This document shows, in pieces, positions 9,721-18,586 of a stretch of DNA of 64,000 bases (position 1 is its first letter; the number at the start of each line of letters is the position of its first letter). The stretch comes from JAVJUS01 sp040220455. GTDB lineage: Bacteria > Pseudomonadota > Alphaproteobacteria > DSM-16000 > Inquilinaceae. A model generated the notes under the pieces. The model was not told where the DNA came from. It saw only the letters and a program-made list of their open reading frames with translations, and searched no databases. Where the stretch lies: positions 59,919 through 123,918 of the forward strand of contig JAVJUS010000080.1 of the NCBI GenBank assembly GCA_040220455.1, written 5' to 3'. Both the position numbers and the translations under genes were made by a program.

Positions 9721-10503
9721 ATGGCCGACGCGCATCGCTTCGCCGGCAAGGTCGCCATCGCCACCGGCGCGGCCCGGGGGATCGGCCGCGCCATCGCCGA
9801 CCGGCTGGCGGCCGAGGGGGCGCAGGTGATCTACGCCGACATCGACGGCGACGAGGCGGCCGCCGCCGCGCGCGCCGGGGGCGGTGGCGAGGCCTGCGCC
9901 GGCGCCGCGCTCGACATCACCGACGCCGCCGACTCCCGCCGCCTGGTCGCCGAGGTGCTGACCGAGCGCGGGCGGATCGACGTGCTGGTCAACAACGCCG
10001 CCATCCTGGACATCAGCCCCTGGGACAGCCTCGACTACGAGCGCTTCCGGGAGGTCGTGCGGGTCAACATGGACGGCGCGCTGCTGTGCACCATGGCCGC
10101 GGTGCCGGCGATGGAGAAGGGCGGGGGCGGCCGGATCCTGATGACCGCCTCGATCATGGGGCTGTTCGGCTCGAAGGAGTCGTTGCCCTATTCGACGGCC
10201 AAGGGTGGCATCGTCAACATGGTGCGCTGCCTGGCCTGCGACCTGGCGGGCCGGAACATCACCGTCAACGCGATCGCGCCCGGCTTCATCGACACGCGCA
10301 TGGCGCGCCTCGCCGACGGCAGCCATGAGCACGAGACCGACTATTTCAGGACCGTCTATCTGGATTACGAGAAGATCCCGCTCCGCCGCTCCGGCCTGCC
10401 CGACGACCTGGCCGGGCCGGCCGCCTTCCTGTGCTCCGACGACGCCGCCTATGTCACCGGTCAGATCCTGACCGTCGACGGCGGCGTCACGGCGACCTTC
10501 TGA
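9721..10503 (+). CDS. Short-chain dehydrogenase/reductase
   Basis: A 260-residue classical SDR using NAD(P)(H). The cofactor site is TGAARGIG (15-22), followed by NNAA (91-94) and the catalytic Ser144, Tyr157 and Lys161 (PYSTAKGG). The C-terminus TVDGGVTATF is normal. The start at 9721 follows a purine-rich site (GAGAGAGGAA) 26 bases after the permease stop, so it belongs to the importer operon. It probably oxidises a hydroxyl of the imported sugar or acid; the substrate is unknown. Confidence 0.92.
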   Translation: MADAHRFAGKVAIATGAARGIGRAIADRLAAEGAQVIYADIDGDEAAAAARAGGGGEACAGAALDITDAADSRRLVAEVLTERGRIDVLVNNAAILDISPWDSLDYERFREVVRVNMDGALLCTMAAVPAMEKGGGGRILMTASIMGLFGSKESLPYSTAKGGIVNMVRCLACDLAGRNITVNAIAPGFIDTRMARLADGSHEHETDYFRTVYLDYEKIPLRRSGLPDDLAGPAAFLCSDDAAYVTGQILTVDGGVTATF

Positions 10504-10530
10504 GCCGGCGGCGGCGCTCGGCCGATGATG

Positions 10531-11430
10531 TCAGCGCGCGCTCACCGTCAGGCGCATGGTGCCCGACAGGCTCTCGCCCGAGGCCAGGGGGACGAGGCCG
10601 TGGCCCTCGATACCCGCGGCGGCCAGGGCATGGGCGTCATTGGCGTTGGAAACGGGCTCGACGCAGAGGAAGTCGCGGCCCGGCGGCGCGAAGACGACGA
10701 GGCGGGTGAGCGGCGGCGCCGCCTCGATCGCGACCGTCAGGCCGCGCCGCGGCCAGTCGAGCGTGGCGCGGCCGTTCCAACCCTCGAAGCAGCGATCGAC
10801 CGCCAGGTCGCCGACCGGGCGCGGCGGGTCGAAGACCCAGGCGTCCGGAACGGGGGCGAGAGGTCGGGAATCGGACATCGGTGTCTCGCTCCAGACCCCG
10901 CGCGCGGCGAAGCCGAGCACCGTGTCGGCGGTCTTCGGGAAATAGGGATGCAGGCCGAGGCCCGCCGGCATGGGCCTGCTGTCCCGGTTGGTCACGTCGA
11001 GCGAGGCGGTCAGCGTCGCGTCCTCGAGGGCATAGGAGAGCGTCGCGGCGTAGGCCCGGGGGAAGCCGCCGGGCCGGGCCGCCGGGTCATGCTCGAAGGC
11101 GAGGTGGAGGCGCGTCGCCGAGCGCCGCGTCACCGTCCAGGGGGAGATCCAGCCCTCGCCGTGGATCGGCTCGGGCTCGTCGGCGTGGTTGCGGGCAAGC
11201 TCGACGCGCTCGCCCTCGATCGCCAGGATGCCGCCGATGACCGGCCCCGAATACGGGACAAGCGGGAAGCACGGCAGCCCCAGCGGGTCCCGCTCGGCGA
11301 TCAGGGCCGGGTCGGGCGTGGCCAGAACTTCCGCCGCCGCGCCGTCCGGGTCGTGGACCAGCGAGAAGAGCCCGCCGCCGCAGTCGGGCTCGATCGTCGC
11401 GGCCAGCCGATCCGTCGCGATGCGTTCCAT
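10531..11430 (-). CDS. Aldose 1-epimerase (galactose mutarotase-like)
   Basis: A 299-residue galactose-mutarotase-fold protein that would interconvert sugar anomers. The two catalytic histidines fit IHGEGW and GLHPYFP, and the catalytic Glu fits VEPVSNANDA. FPLVPYSGPVIGG near the N-terminus corresponds to the family motif with the substrate-binding Arg replaced by Tyr-Ser, so substrate specificity may differ. It is divergent from the second enolase-superfamily gene with only 53 bases between starts. The reaction suits a sugar pathway with a lactonase and dehydratases. Confidence 0.87.
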   Translation of the reverse strand: MERIATDRLAATIEPDCGGGLFSLVHDPDGAAAEVLATPDPALIAERDPLGLPCFPLVPYSGPVIGGILAIEGERVELARNHADEPEPIHGEGWISPWTVTRRSATRLHLAFEHDPAARPGGFPRAYAATLSYALEDATLTASLDVTNRDSRPMPAGLGLHPYFPKTADTVLGFAARGVWSETPMSDSRPLAPVPDAWVFDPPRPVGDLAVDRCFEGWNGRATLDWPRRGLTVAIEAAPPLTRLVVFAPPGRDFLCVEPVSNANDAHALAAAGIEGHGLVPLASGESLSGTMRLTVSAR

Positions 11431-11483
11431 CTCCCCCGTCCCGTATCCGTCATCGAAATGAAGCGCCGGAGGAGCGCCATAGC

Positions 11484-12599
11484 ATGAAGATAACCGATAT
11501 CGAGGCCTTCTATCTGCGCCTGCCCGAGATCCAGGCGCGCACCGACAGCTCGCAGGACGCGCTGATCGTGAAGGTCTCCACCGATGCCGGCATCACCGGC
11601 TGGGGCGAGGTCGACGGCTGCCCCTGGGTCACCAAGGCGGTGATCGAGGCGCCCATGTCGCACACGCGCGTCACCGGCCTGCGCGAGGTGCTGATCGGCG
11701 AGTCGCCGCTGGAGATCGAGCGGCTGTGGCGCAAGATGTACGAGGCGACGCTCTATTACGGGCGCGAGGGCGCGGTCATCCAGGCAATGGCCGGGATCGA
11801 CCTGGCGCTCTGGGACATCAAGGGCAAGGCGCTCGACCTGCCGGTCTACAAGCTCGTCGGCGGCGGCTACCGCACGGAGGTGCCGGTCTATTCCTCCAAC
11901 ATGTTCCAGTTCACGCCCGAGGCGACGGCCGATCGCGCCAAGGCGGCGGTCGACATGGGCTTCGGCGCGGTCAAGTTCGGCTGGGAGCCGTTCGGCGAGG
12001 ACGCCGACGCCGATTGCCGCTTCCTCGAGGCGATCCGCGAGGCGCTGGGCGACAAGGTCGACATCATGCTCGATGTCGGGCTGGTCTGGGACGCGAAGAC
12101 CACGCTCCAGCGCGCCCGGCTGTTCGAGCCCTACCGCCTGTTCTGGATCGAGGAGCCGCTGCACCCCGACGATCTGGACGGCTACGCCAAGGTGGCCGAG
12201 GGCACCGACCAGCGCATCGCGGCGGGCGAGGAGGAATGCACGCTCGCCGGCTTCGTCCGGCTGATGGATCACGGCCGGATCGACGTCGCCCAGATCGACC
12301 TGACGCGCTGCGGCCTGACCATGGCGCTGAAGATCGCTCACGAGGCGGCGCGCCGGGGCGTGCCGGTGGTCAACCACAACTTCACCACGGATATCAACGT
12401 GGCCGCCTCGCTGCACTTCCTGGCGAGCGTGCCCAACGCCTTCATCATGGAGTACTGCGTAGAGCCCGGCGAGATCAGCCGCAGCCTGGCGCGCGAGCCG
12501 ATCCCCGTCACCGACGGCCGCGCCCGCGTCCCCGAGGGCCCGGGCCTGGGCGTCGAGCCGAACCCGGCGATCATCGAGAAGTACCTGGTGCGCGGGTAG
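11484..12599 (+). CDS. Second mandelate racemase-type enolase-superfamily enzyme
   Basis: A 371-residue paralogue of the enzyme at 5578. The capping domain begins MKITDIEAFYLRLPE. In the barrel the second-strand base region is GAVKFGWEPFG, metal ligands are in LDVGLVWD, WIEEPLHPDD and AAGEEECT, and the C-terminal base is in VVNHNFTTDIN. Active-site residues differ from the first copy (VKFGW against VKAE, VNHN against VPHCW), so the two probably act on different stereoisomers or steps. The start follows GGAGGAG at about 11467. Dehydration of a sugar acid is the likeliest reaction but is not proven. Confidence 0.9.
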   Translation: MKITDIEAFYLRLPEIQARTDSSQDALIVKVSTDAGITGWGEVDGCPWVTKAVIEAPMSHTRVTGLREVLIGESPLEIERLWRKMYEATLYYGREGAVIQAMAGIDLALWDIKGKALDLPVYKLVGGGYRTEVPVYSSNMFQFTPEATADRAKAAVDMGFGAVKFGWEPFGEDADADCRFLEAIREALGDKVDIMLDVGLVWDAKTTLQRARLFEPYRLFWIEEPLHPDDLDGYAKVAEGTDQRIAAGEEECTLAGFVRLMDHGRIDVAQIDLTRCGLTMALKIAHEAARRGVPVVNHNFTTDINVAASLHFLASVPNAFIMEYCVEPGEISRSLAREPIPVTDGRARVPEGPGLGVEPNPAIIEKYLVRG

Positions 12600-12660
12600 G
12601 CCGGTTCCCGAAGAGGGGACATGGTCGGCGCCGGTCGGTCCGGCCTGTCCTTCTACCGCA

Positions 12661-13227
12661 CTACCGCACGAACCGGTCGACGTAGTCCTCGCCCAGGCCG
12701 CAGGCCGCGTAATGGGCGCGGCACAGGTCGATCTTGGTGAACACGTCCTCGTAGCCCAGCACCGTGCCCACGGGGTCGACATAGGCCATGATGCCGTTGA
12801 CCTGGAAAAGGGTGATCATCTCCTCCACGTCCTCCGGCACGACCAGGGTGTGGGTCTCGCCCGGCGGCTCGAAGACATAGGCGCCGGGCACGGCCTCCCA
12901 GTCGTGCTCCAGGTAGTGCCAGCGCCCACGCAGGACGAAGCCGTGGACCGGCGCCGGATGGCGGTGGCGCGAGAGCACGCCGGACTTGCGCACCCGCAGC
13001 AGGTTGACCCAGTAGCCGTGGCTGCGGTTGAGGCAGAGCGGGCGGAACCAGACGTTCTCGGCCTGCGGCACCCAGACCCGCTCGTCCTCCGGGATCGCGC
13101 TTTCCACCACGATCTCGCCCAGCATCTCCTTCGGGAAGGGAAGCTGGTAGGGCACCATCCGGTCCTCCGCCCGCTCCTCCGGGCGGTTGGCCGGGCGCCG
13201 GTCGTCGGCTGGGCGCTGGTCGGGCAT
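12661..13227 (-). CDS. Cupin protein resembling 2,4'-dihydroxyacetophenone dioxygenase
   Basis: A 188-residue single-domain cupin. Metal ligands fit GVLSRHRHPAPVHGFVLRG (two His and a further His) with the second motif EPPGETHTLVV. The arrangement, including the RGRWHYLEHDW stretch, resembles 2,4'-dihydroxyacetophenone dioxygenase, which cleaves a carbon-carbon bond with oxygen; several proteins with this annotation have other or unknown substrates. GTG-free start at 13227 has AGGAG; Met24 (13158) also has a good site, and the first 23 residues are a charged, low-complexity tail. It is downstream of the SDR at 13303 in the same direction. Confidence 0.75.
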   Translation of the reverse strand: MPDQRPADDRRPANRPEERAEDRMVPYQLPFPKEMLGEIVVESAIPEDERVWVPQAENVWFRPLCLNRSHGYWVNLLRVRKSGVLSRHRHPAPVHGFVLRGRWHYLEHDWEAVPGAYVFEPPGETHTLVVPEDVEEMITLFQVNGIMAYVDPVGTVLGYEDVFTKIDLCRAHYAACGLGEDYVDRFVR

Positions 13228-13302
13228 GGCGATCGCTCCTGTGTCGGTCGAGGCTCTGTTCGATCGAGGCCCTTGATGGCCGGGTCGGGGTCTCGTGCGG
13301 GG

Positions 13303-14004
13303 TCAGACGGCGGCATAGCCCCCGTCGACCGGATAGACAGCGCCGGTGACGAAGCTCGCCGCCGGCGACAGCAGCCAGGCGGCCAGGGCGCCGACCTCCG
13401 CCGGCCGGCCCCAGCGGCCCATCGGCGTGCGGCCGAGGATCGCCGCCTCGCGCGCCGGATCCTCGCGCAGGCCTCGGGTCATCTCGGTCTCGATCCAGCC
13501 CGGCGCGACGGCGTTGACACGGATGCCCTCGGCCGCCCAGCGCGCGGCCAGCGCCTTGGTGAGCTGCGCCACGCCGCCCTTCGAGGCGGAATAGGCCGGG
13601 ACGAGGGGACCGCCGAAGAAGCTCAGCATCGAGGCGGTGTTGACGATCGCCCCGCCCGAGGCGGCGAGCAGCGGACGCGCGGCCAGGCAGCAGCGCATGG
13701 TGCCCGTGAGATTGACCTCGACCACCCGGCGGAAGGTTTCTATCTCGTACTCGCCGCCGCGCGCCAGGATGCCGGCGGCGTTGACCAGGGCGTCGAGCCG
13801 GTCGAGCCCGGCGAACAGACCGTCGACGGCGGCCTGGTCGGTGACGTCGAGGCGGCGCGCCTCCAACCCCTCGCGCGGCGCGCAGGCGGCGACCTCGTCC
13901 TCGCCGACGCCGGTCGCCAGCACCTGCCAGCCCGCCGCCAGCAGCGCCTCGGCGATACCGGCGCCGATGCCGCGCGTACCCCCCGTGACCAAGGCCCGCT
14001 TCAT
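13303..14004 (-). CDS. Short-chain dehydrogenase/reductase
   Basis: A 233-residue classical SDR. It has TGGTRGIG (7-14), NAAG (75-78), Ser125, Tyr138 and Lys142 (YSASKGG). The frame is open further upstream, but Met at 14004 gives the normal SDR N-terminus (MKRALVTGGTRGIG). It is upstream of and co-directional with the cupin gene (75-base gap) and divergent from the peptide-type binding protein at 14395. A role in the sugar or acid pathway is inferred from context only. Confidence 0.9.
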   Translation of the reverse strand: MKRALVTGGTRGIGAGIAEALLAAGWQVLATGVGEDEVAACAPREGLEARRLDVTDQAAVDGLFAGLDRLDALVNAAGILARGGEYEIETFRRVVEVNLTGTMRCCLAARPLLAASGGAIVNTASMLSFFGGPLVPAYSASKGGVAQLTKALAARWAAEGIRVNAVAPGWIETEMTRGLREDPAREAAILGRTPMGRWGRPAEVGALAAWLLSPAASFVTGAVYPVDGGYAAV

Positions 14005-14108
14005 CGCCGGGCTCTCCCTATCGCCGGATTCCGGGTCCGATCGTAGTCGCCCCGCGGCCGACCCGCCATGGCGAAGGCGAGCGGCGGGGCGGCCTTGCGC
14101 CGTGTCGT

Positions 14109-14128
14109 GAAAACATACTATCGTTTCC
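14109..14128. promoter_or_regulatory. Operator-like imperfect palindrome
   Basis: GAAAACATACTATCGTTTCC is a locally AT-rich imperfect inverted repeat inside the 390-bp GC-rich divergent region between the SDR at 14004 and the importer gene at 14395. Its position suits control of one or both transcripts. I see no other conserved structure in this gap. Confidence 0.3.
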
Positions 14129-14394
14129 TCAGGGTCGCGGTACACGAGCATGTCCGCGGCGTGGTGCGGACCTGGAAGGCTCGAGCAGGCGGACCTCACC
14201 GCTCGCTCTTCGGCCGCCCGGCTCTCCGTGTTTCGGTCGATCTGCCGAGCATGCGGAGGGCGACACCTGCCTGACCGATGCGACGAAACCGATCCCCTCC
14301 GCGCCCGGTGCACCGGGACGACGCGTAGACGGGGCCGTCAGGGAAAGGTGCCACCCGCCGTCCGACGGGACTTCGTGGACAGGGAGCGAGCTTG

Positions 14395-15987
14395 ATGAAC
14401 GGGAACGGCTTCGGGATCCGGGGCGCCGCGCGCGTGTCGGCGACGGCATTGGGCATCGCCCTGGCGGCGGGGGCGGCGGCGCCGGCCGCGGCCCAGGACG
14501 CACAGACGCTGATCGTCGGGGTCGAGGCCGACCCCGCGAGCATGGAGGCGGCGCGCACCATGGGGGTCCACAACGACCGCATGGTGCTGCAGGTCTTCGA
14601 TACCCTGATCATGCTGTTCGGCGAGACGGCGGAGTTGCAGCCCGGCCTCGCCACCGACTGGACGATTTCCGACGATGGTCTGGACTACACGCTCTCGCTG
14701 CGCGAGGGCGTGACGTTCCATGACGGCACGCCGTTCAACGCCGAGGCGGTCAAGTTCACCTTCGAGCGGATGCTCGACGAGGGGCATCCCTACTACGACG
14801 CCACCTTCCCGTGGGCGAGCTATTACTTCGGCAACATCGACACGGTCGAGGTCGTCGACGACATGACCGTCCGTTTCACGCTGAAGGAGCCGCAGGCCAC
14901 CTTCCTGACCCTGCTCAAGCATGTCAGCGGCGGCATCGTCAGCCCGACGGCGGTGGAGGAGTACGGCGAGGACTTCCGCAACAACCCGGTCGGCACGGGG
15001 CCGTTCCGCTTCGTCGAGTGGGAGCGCGGCCAGCGCGTCGTCGTCGAGGCGAACGAGGACTACTGGCACGACGCGCCACAGCTCGACCGGGTGATCTTCA
15101 AGCCCGTGCCGGACCCGACCGCGCGGCTGAACCAGCTCCGCGCCGGCGAGGTCCACCTGATGGTCGCCTTCCCGCCGGAATTCATCCCCGAGATCGAGGA
15201 CGACCCCGACCTCACGCTCCACCAAGCCACCGGCGCGCACACCTGGTGGACCGCGTTCAACACGCAAGAGCCGCCGTTCGACGACGTCCGCGTCCGCCAG
15301 GCGGTCAATTACGCCATCGACAAGCAGGCGATCATCGACGACGTGCTCTACGGTTCGGCGACCCTGTCCAACGGCTTCGCGCCGCCGGACTCCTGGGCCT
15401 GGTCGGAGGACGCGGCGACATATCCATACGATCCGGAACGGGCCCGCGAATTGCTGGCCGAGGCGGGCTATCCGGACGGCTTCGAGACCGACTACCTGGT
15501 GCCCGAGTCGGGCTCCGGCATGATCGCGCCGGTCGCGCTCGCCACGGTGGTCCAGGCCTATCTCCAGCAGGTCGGCATCACGGCCAACATCGTGACCCAG
15601 GAGTGGAACTCCTACCTCGAGACCTATCAGGCCGGCCTCGGGGAGGCGGGGGCCGGCATGGCCCAGATGTCGTGGATGCGCGACACCAACGACCCGGCCC
15701 TCTACGTCCCGGCCAATCTCGCCTGCGACACCGCGACCGGCTTCTTCAACGTCGGGCGCTGGTGCAGCGAGGAGTTCGACGACCTCTTCGGACAGGCGAT
15801 CGCGACGACCGACCAGGAGGAGCGCGCCACCCTCTACCGCCAGGCCCACGAGATCCTGGCCGAGGAGGCGCCGTGGCTGTTCATGTTCCACGCCAAGCAG
15901 ACCATCGCCGCGCGCAACGAGGTCCAGGGCGTGGAGACGAACCCCAGCTTCCTGGTCCGGCTGGAAAACGTCACCATCGAGGAGTGA
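14395..15987 (+). CDS. ABC importer periplasmic binding protein, peptide/nickel (DppA/OppA) type
   Basis: A 530-residue family-5 solute-binding protein. A signal peptide runs to about residue 34 (APAAAQDAQ). The family pattern is clear: LQPGLATDWTISDDGLDYTL, LREGVTFHDGTPFNAEAVKFTFER and NNPVGTGPFRFVEW. The ATG at 14395 follows GGGAG; a TTG directly before it is in frame but less likely. It is separated from its permeases by a cysteine hydrolase gene, which suggests that the ligand is an amide rather than an ordinary peptide. Confidence 0.92.
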   Translation: MNGNGFGIRGAARVSATALGIALAAGAAAPAAAQDAQTLIVGVEADPASMEAARTMGVHNDRMVLQVFDTLIMLFGETAELQPGLATDWTISDDGLDYTLSLREGVTFHDGTPFNAEAVKFTFERMLDEGHPYYDATFPWASYYFGNIDTVEVVDDMTVRFTLKEPQATFLTLLKHVSGGIVSPTAVEEYGEDFRNNPVGTGPFRFVEWERGQRVVVEANEDYWHDAPQLDRVIFKPVPDPTARLNQLRAGEVHLMVAFPPEFIPEIEDDPDLTLHQATGAHTWWTAFNTQEPPFDDVRVRQAVNYAIDKQAIIDDVLYGSATLSNGFAPPDSWAWSEDAATYPYDPERARELLAEAGYPDGFETDYLVPESGSGMIAPVALATVVQAYLQQVGITANIVTQEWNSYLETYQAGLGEAGAGMAQMSWMRDTNDPALYVPANLACDTATGFFNVGRWCSEEFDDLFGQAIATTDQEERATLYRQAHEILAEEAPWLFMFHAKQTIAARNEVQGVETNPSFLVRLENVTIEE

Positions 15988-16058
15988 GGCGGCCGGGCGC
16001 GGGTCGGGCGGCGCCATGCCGTCCGGCCGCGCCGCCGCCGTCAGGGGAGTTCACGACA

Positions 16059-16754
16059 ATGGCCGACAAGACCGTCTTCGACGCGGTGTTCACGTCTTTC
16101 GACTTTCCTATCGTGCCGGAGCGCTCGGCGCTGCTGGTCATCGACATGCAGTATCTCGACGCCCATCCCGACTACGGCATGGGCGCCGAGGCCAAGCGGA
16201 CCGGCGTGACGGAGAAATACGACTACTACTTCAAGCAGCTGCGCGAGGTGACGATCCCCAACAACCAGCGCCTGCTGGCCGCCTGCCGGCAGGCCGGGAT
16301 CGAGTGCATCTTCCCGCGCATCGGCTCGCTGGTGAAGGACTGCCGCGAAGTCAGCCTGGAGCACAAGCGCATCAACCTGCTCGCCGCCGACGGGTCGCGC
16401 GAGAAGGACGTCCTCGACGAGATCGCGCCGCTGGAAAACGAGATCGTGCTGAGCAAGGGGGCGTCGGGCGTCTTCAACGCGACCGCCATCGACCAGATCC
16501 TGCGCAATCTCGGCATCGACACGCTGCTGATGACCGGCGTGGTCACGAACTACTGCGTCGAGACGGCGGTGCGCGACGCGGGCGACAAGGGCTACAACGT
16601 GGTCATGGTGGATGACGCCTGCGCCGCCATGTCCGAGGCCCATCACCGCTTCGCCTGCGAGATCCTGGACGGGATCTACTGCAAGGTGAAGACGACCGAC
16701 GAGGTCCTGGCGGAGCTGGCGAAGCTCTCCGGCCCGGTCGCCGCGCGCGCCTGA
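16059..16754 (+). CDS. Isochorismatase-family cysteine hydrolase
   Basis: A 231-residue cysteine hydrolase with the Asp-Lys-Cys triad visible: Asp29 in LLVIDMQ, Lys133 in LSKGASG and Cys166 in GVVTNYCVETAVRDA. Members cleave amide or carbamoyl bonds (nicotinamidase, N-carbamoylsarcosine amidase, biuret hydrolase); this one is closest in layout to the amidase type, with an N-terminal extension of about 20 residues. It sits inside the Dpp-type importer operon, between binding protein and permease, so it probably acts on the imported compound. RBS AGGGGAG at 16043. Confidence 0.88.
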   Translation: MADKTVFDAVFTSFDFPIVPERSALLVIDMQYLDAHPDYGMGAEAKRTGVTEKYDYYFKQLREVTIPNNQRLLAACRQAGIECIFPRIGSLVKDCREVSLEHKRINLLAADGSREKDVLDEIAPLENEIVLSKGASGVFNATAIDQILRNLGIDTLLMTGVVTNYCVETAVRDAGDKGYNVVMVDDACAAMSEAHHRFACEILDGIYCKVKTTDEVLAELAKLSGPVAARA

Positions 16755-16772
16755 GCGGAGATCCCCCGCCCC

Positions 16773-17744
16773 ATGGCCCTCCGGCTGGGTCGCAAGTCGC
16801 GCTTCTTCGTCCACCGCATGGCGCTGACCGTTCCGGTGTTGTTCGGCGTCAGCCTCGTGGTCTTCGCCATGCTGCACCTGACGCCGGGCGATCCGGCCAG
16901 CGCCATGCTGGGCCCGCGCGCGACGCCGGAGGCGCTGGAGCGCCTGCGCGCCGCGCTCGGCCTCGACCGGCCGCTGCCGGTGCAGTACGTGACCTGGCTC
17001 GGCAATATCCTGCAGGGCGATTTCGGCCAGTCGATCCAGCGCGGCGAGCCGGTCCTGCCGGAGGTGATCGACAGGCTCGGCAACTCCCTGATCCTCGCCG
17101 TGGCGGCCTTCGTCTTCGCCGCGCTCGGGGGGATCGCGATCGGCGTGGCGGCCGCCCTGCGCCGGGGCACGGCGCTCGACCGCGGGGTCATGCTGCTCTC
17201 CAGCCTCGGGATCAGCACGCCGCCGTTCTGGCTGGGCATCGTGCTGATCGTCGTCTTCTCGATCTGGCTCGGCCTGTTCCCCAGCGGCGGCATGGCGCCG
17301 ATCACGGCGACCGACCCGGGGCCGCTGACGCTCGCCTGGCATGTCGTGCTGCCGGCGGTCACGCTCGGCGCCGCCCCGCTCGCCGTGATCGCGCGCATGA
17401 CGCGGTCGAGCATGCTGGAGGAGCTGGGCCAGGAATACGTCGTCGCCGCGCGCGCCAAGGGCATCTCGGCGCGCCGGATCGTGGTCAACCACGCCCTGCG
17501 CAACGCGTTCTCCTCGATCCTCACGGTGCTGGGCCTGCAGATCGGCTTCCTGCTCGCCGCCGGCGTGCTGGCGGAGATCGTCTTCTCCTGGCCGGGGCTG
17601 GGCAGCCTGATGCTCGACGCGATTCTGACCCGCGACTTCCCGCTGACCCAGGGGGCGGTCCTGGTCGTCGCCGCGGTCTATGTCGTCGCCAACGCCGTGG
17701 TCGACACCCTCTACGCTGTCAACGACCCCCGGGTGCGGCTGTGA
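16773..17744 (+). CDS. ABC importer permease, DppB-like
   Basis: A 323-residue inner-membrane permease. The hallmark HLTPGDPASAMLGPRATPE follows the first helix, LGLDRPLPVQYVTWLGNILQGDFGQS is the family periplasmic segment, and the EAA loop is YVVAARAKGISARRIVVNHALRN. About six transmembrane helices. It overlaps the next gene by four bases (GTGA). Confidence 0.94.
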   Translation: MALRLGRKSRFFVHRMALTVPVLFGVSLVVFAMLHLTPGDPASAMLGPRATPEALERLRAALGLDRPLPVQYVTWLGNILQGDFGQSIQRGEPVLPEVIDRLGNSLILAVAAFVFAALGGIAIGVAAALRRGTALDRGVMLLSSLGISTPPFWLGIVLIVVFSIWLGLFPSGGMAPITATDPGPLTLAWHVVLPAVTLGAAPLAVIARMTRSSMLEELGQEYVVAARAKGISARRIVVNHALRNAFSSILTVLGLQIGFLLAAGVLAEIVFSWPGLGSLMLDAILTRDFPLTQGAVLVVAAVYVVANAVVDTLYAVNDPRVRL

Positions 17745-18586
17745 CGCCGGCCGCGCTCGCCCGGGCGCTGATGCGCAACCGCACCTTCGTGATCGGCGCG
17801 GTCATGGTCGCGCTCATCGTCGCCGCCGCGCTCGCCGCGCCGCTGATCGCGCCGCACGACCCGGGGCAGATGAACCTGCGCGACAAGCTCCAGGGGCCCG
17901 GGGCAGAGTATCTGCTGGGCACCGACCGCTTCGGCCGGGACCTCCTGAGCCGGGTGCTCCACGGCGCGCGGATCTCGCTCGCGATCGGCTTCGAGACGGC
18001 GACGGCCGCCGCCGTCATCGGCATCGCGCTGGGCGCGGTCGCCGGCTACTACGGCGGCTGGTTCGACAACCTGGTGATGCGCACGCTCGACGTGCCGCTG
18101 GCCTTTCCCTACATCCTGCTCGCCATCGTCATCGTGGCGACGCTCGGGCCCGGCCTGACCAACGCGATGATCGCGATCATCGTGGTCGGCGTGCCCTATT
18201 TCGCGCGCATCGCCCGGGGCGCCATCCTGACGGTGCGCGAGCAGGAATACGTCCGCGCGGCGGAGATGGCGGGCGCGTCGGACGCCCGGATCCTGCTCTC
18301 CGAGATCCTGCCCAACATGACCGCGCCGCTGATCGTGACCTACACGATCTATATCGGCTGGATGATCCTGCAGGCCGCCAGCCTCAGCTTCCTCGGCCTG
18401 GGTGCCCAGCCGCCGACGCCGGAATGGGGCGCCATGCTCTCGGAATCGCGCCAGCTCCTGCAGATCGCGCCGCATGCCGCGATCGTGCCCGGCACCGCGA
18501 TCCTGCTGGTCGTGCTCGCCTTCAACATGATGGGCGACGGGCTGCGCGACGTCCTCGATCCGCGGCTGCGCGGGGCCGTGGCATGA
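17741..18586 (+). CDS. ABC importer permease, DppC-like
   Basis: A 281-residue second permease with a GTG start inside the previous stop. The motif LLGTDRFGRDLLSRVLHGARISL is diagnostic of DppC/OppC. The EAA loop reads YVRAAEMAGASDARILLSEILPN. About six helices. It forms the channel with the protein at 16773 and overlaps the ATPase gene at 18583 by four bases. Confidence 0.94.
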   Translation: MTPAALARALMRNRTFVIGAVMVALIVAAALAAPLIAPHDPGQMNLRDKLQGPGAEYLLGTDRFGRDLLSRVLHGARISLAIGFETATAAAVIGIALGAVAGYYGGWFDNLVMRTLDVPLAFPYILLAIVIVATLGPGLTNAMIAIIVVGVPYFARIARGAILTVREQEYVRAAEMAGASDARILLSEILPNMTAPLIVTYTIYIGWMILQAASLSFLGLGAQPPTPEWGAMLSESRQLLQIAPHAAIVPGTAILLVVLAFNMMGDGLRDVLDPRLRGAVA

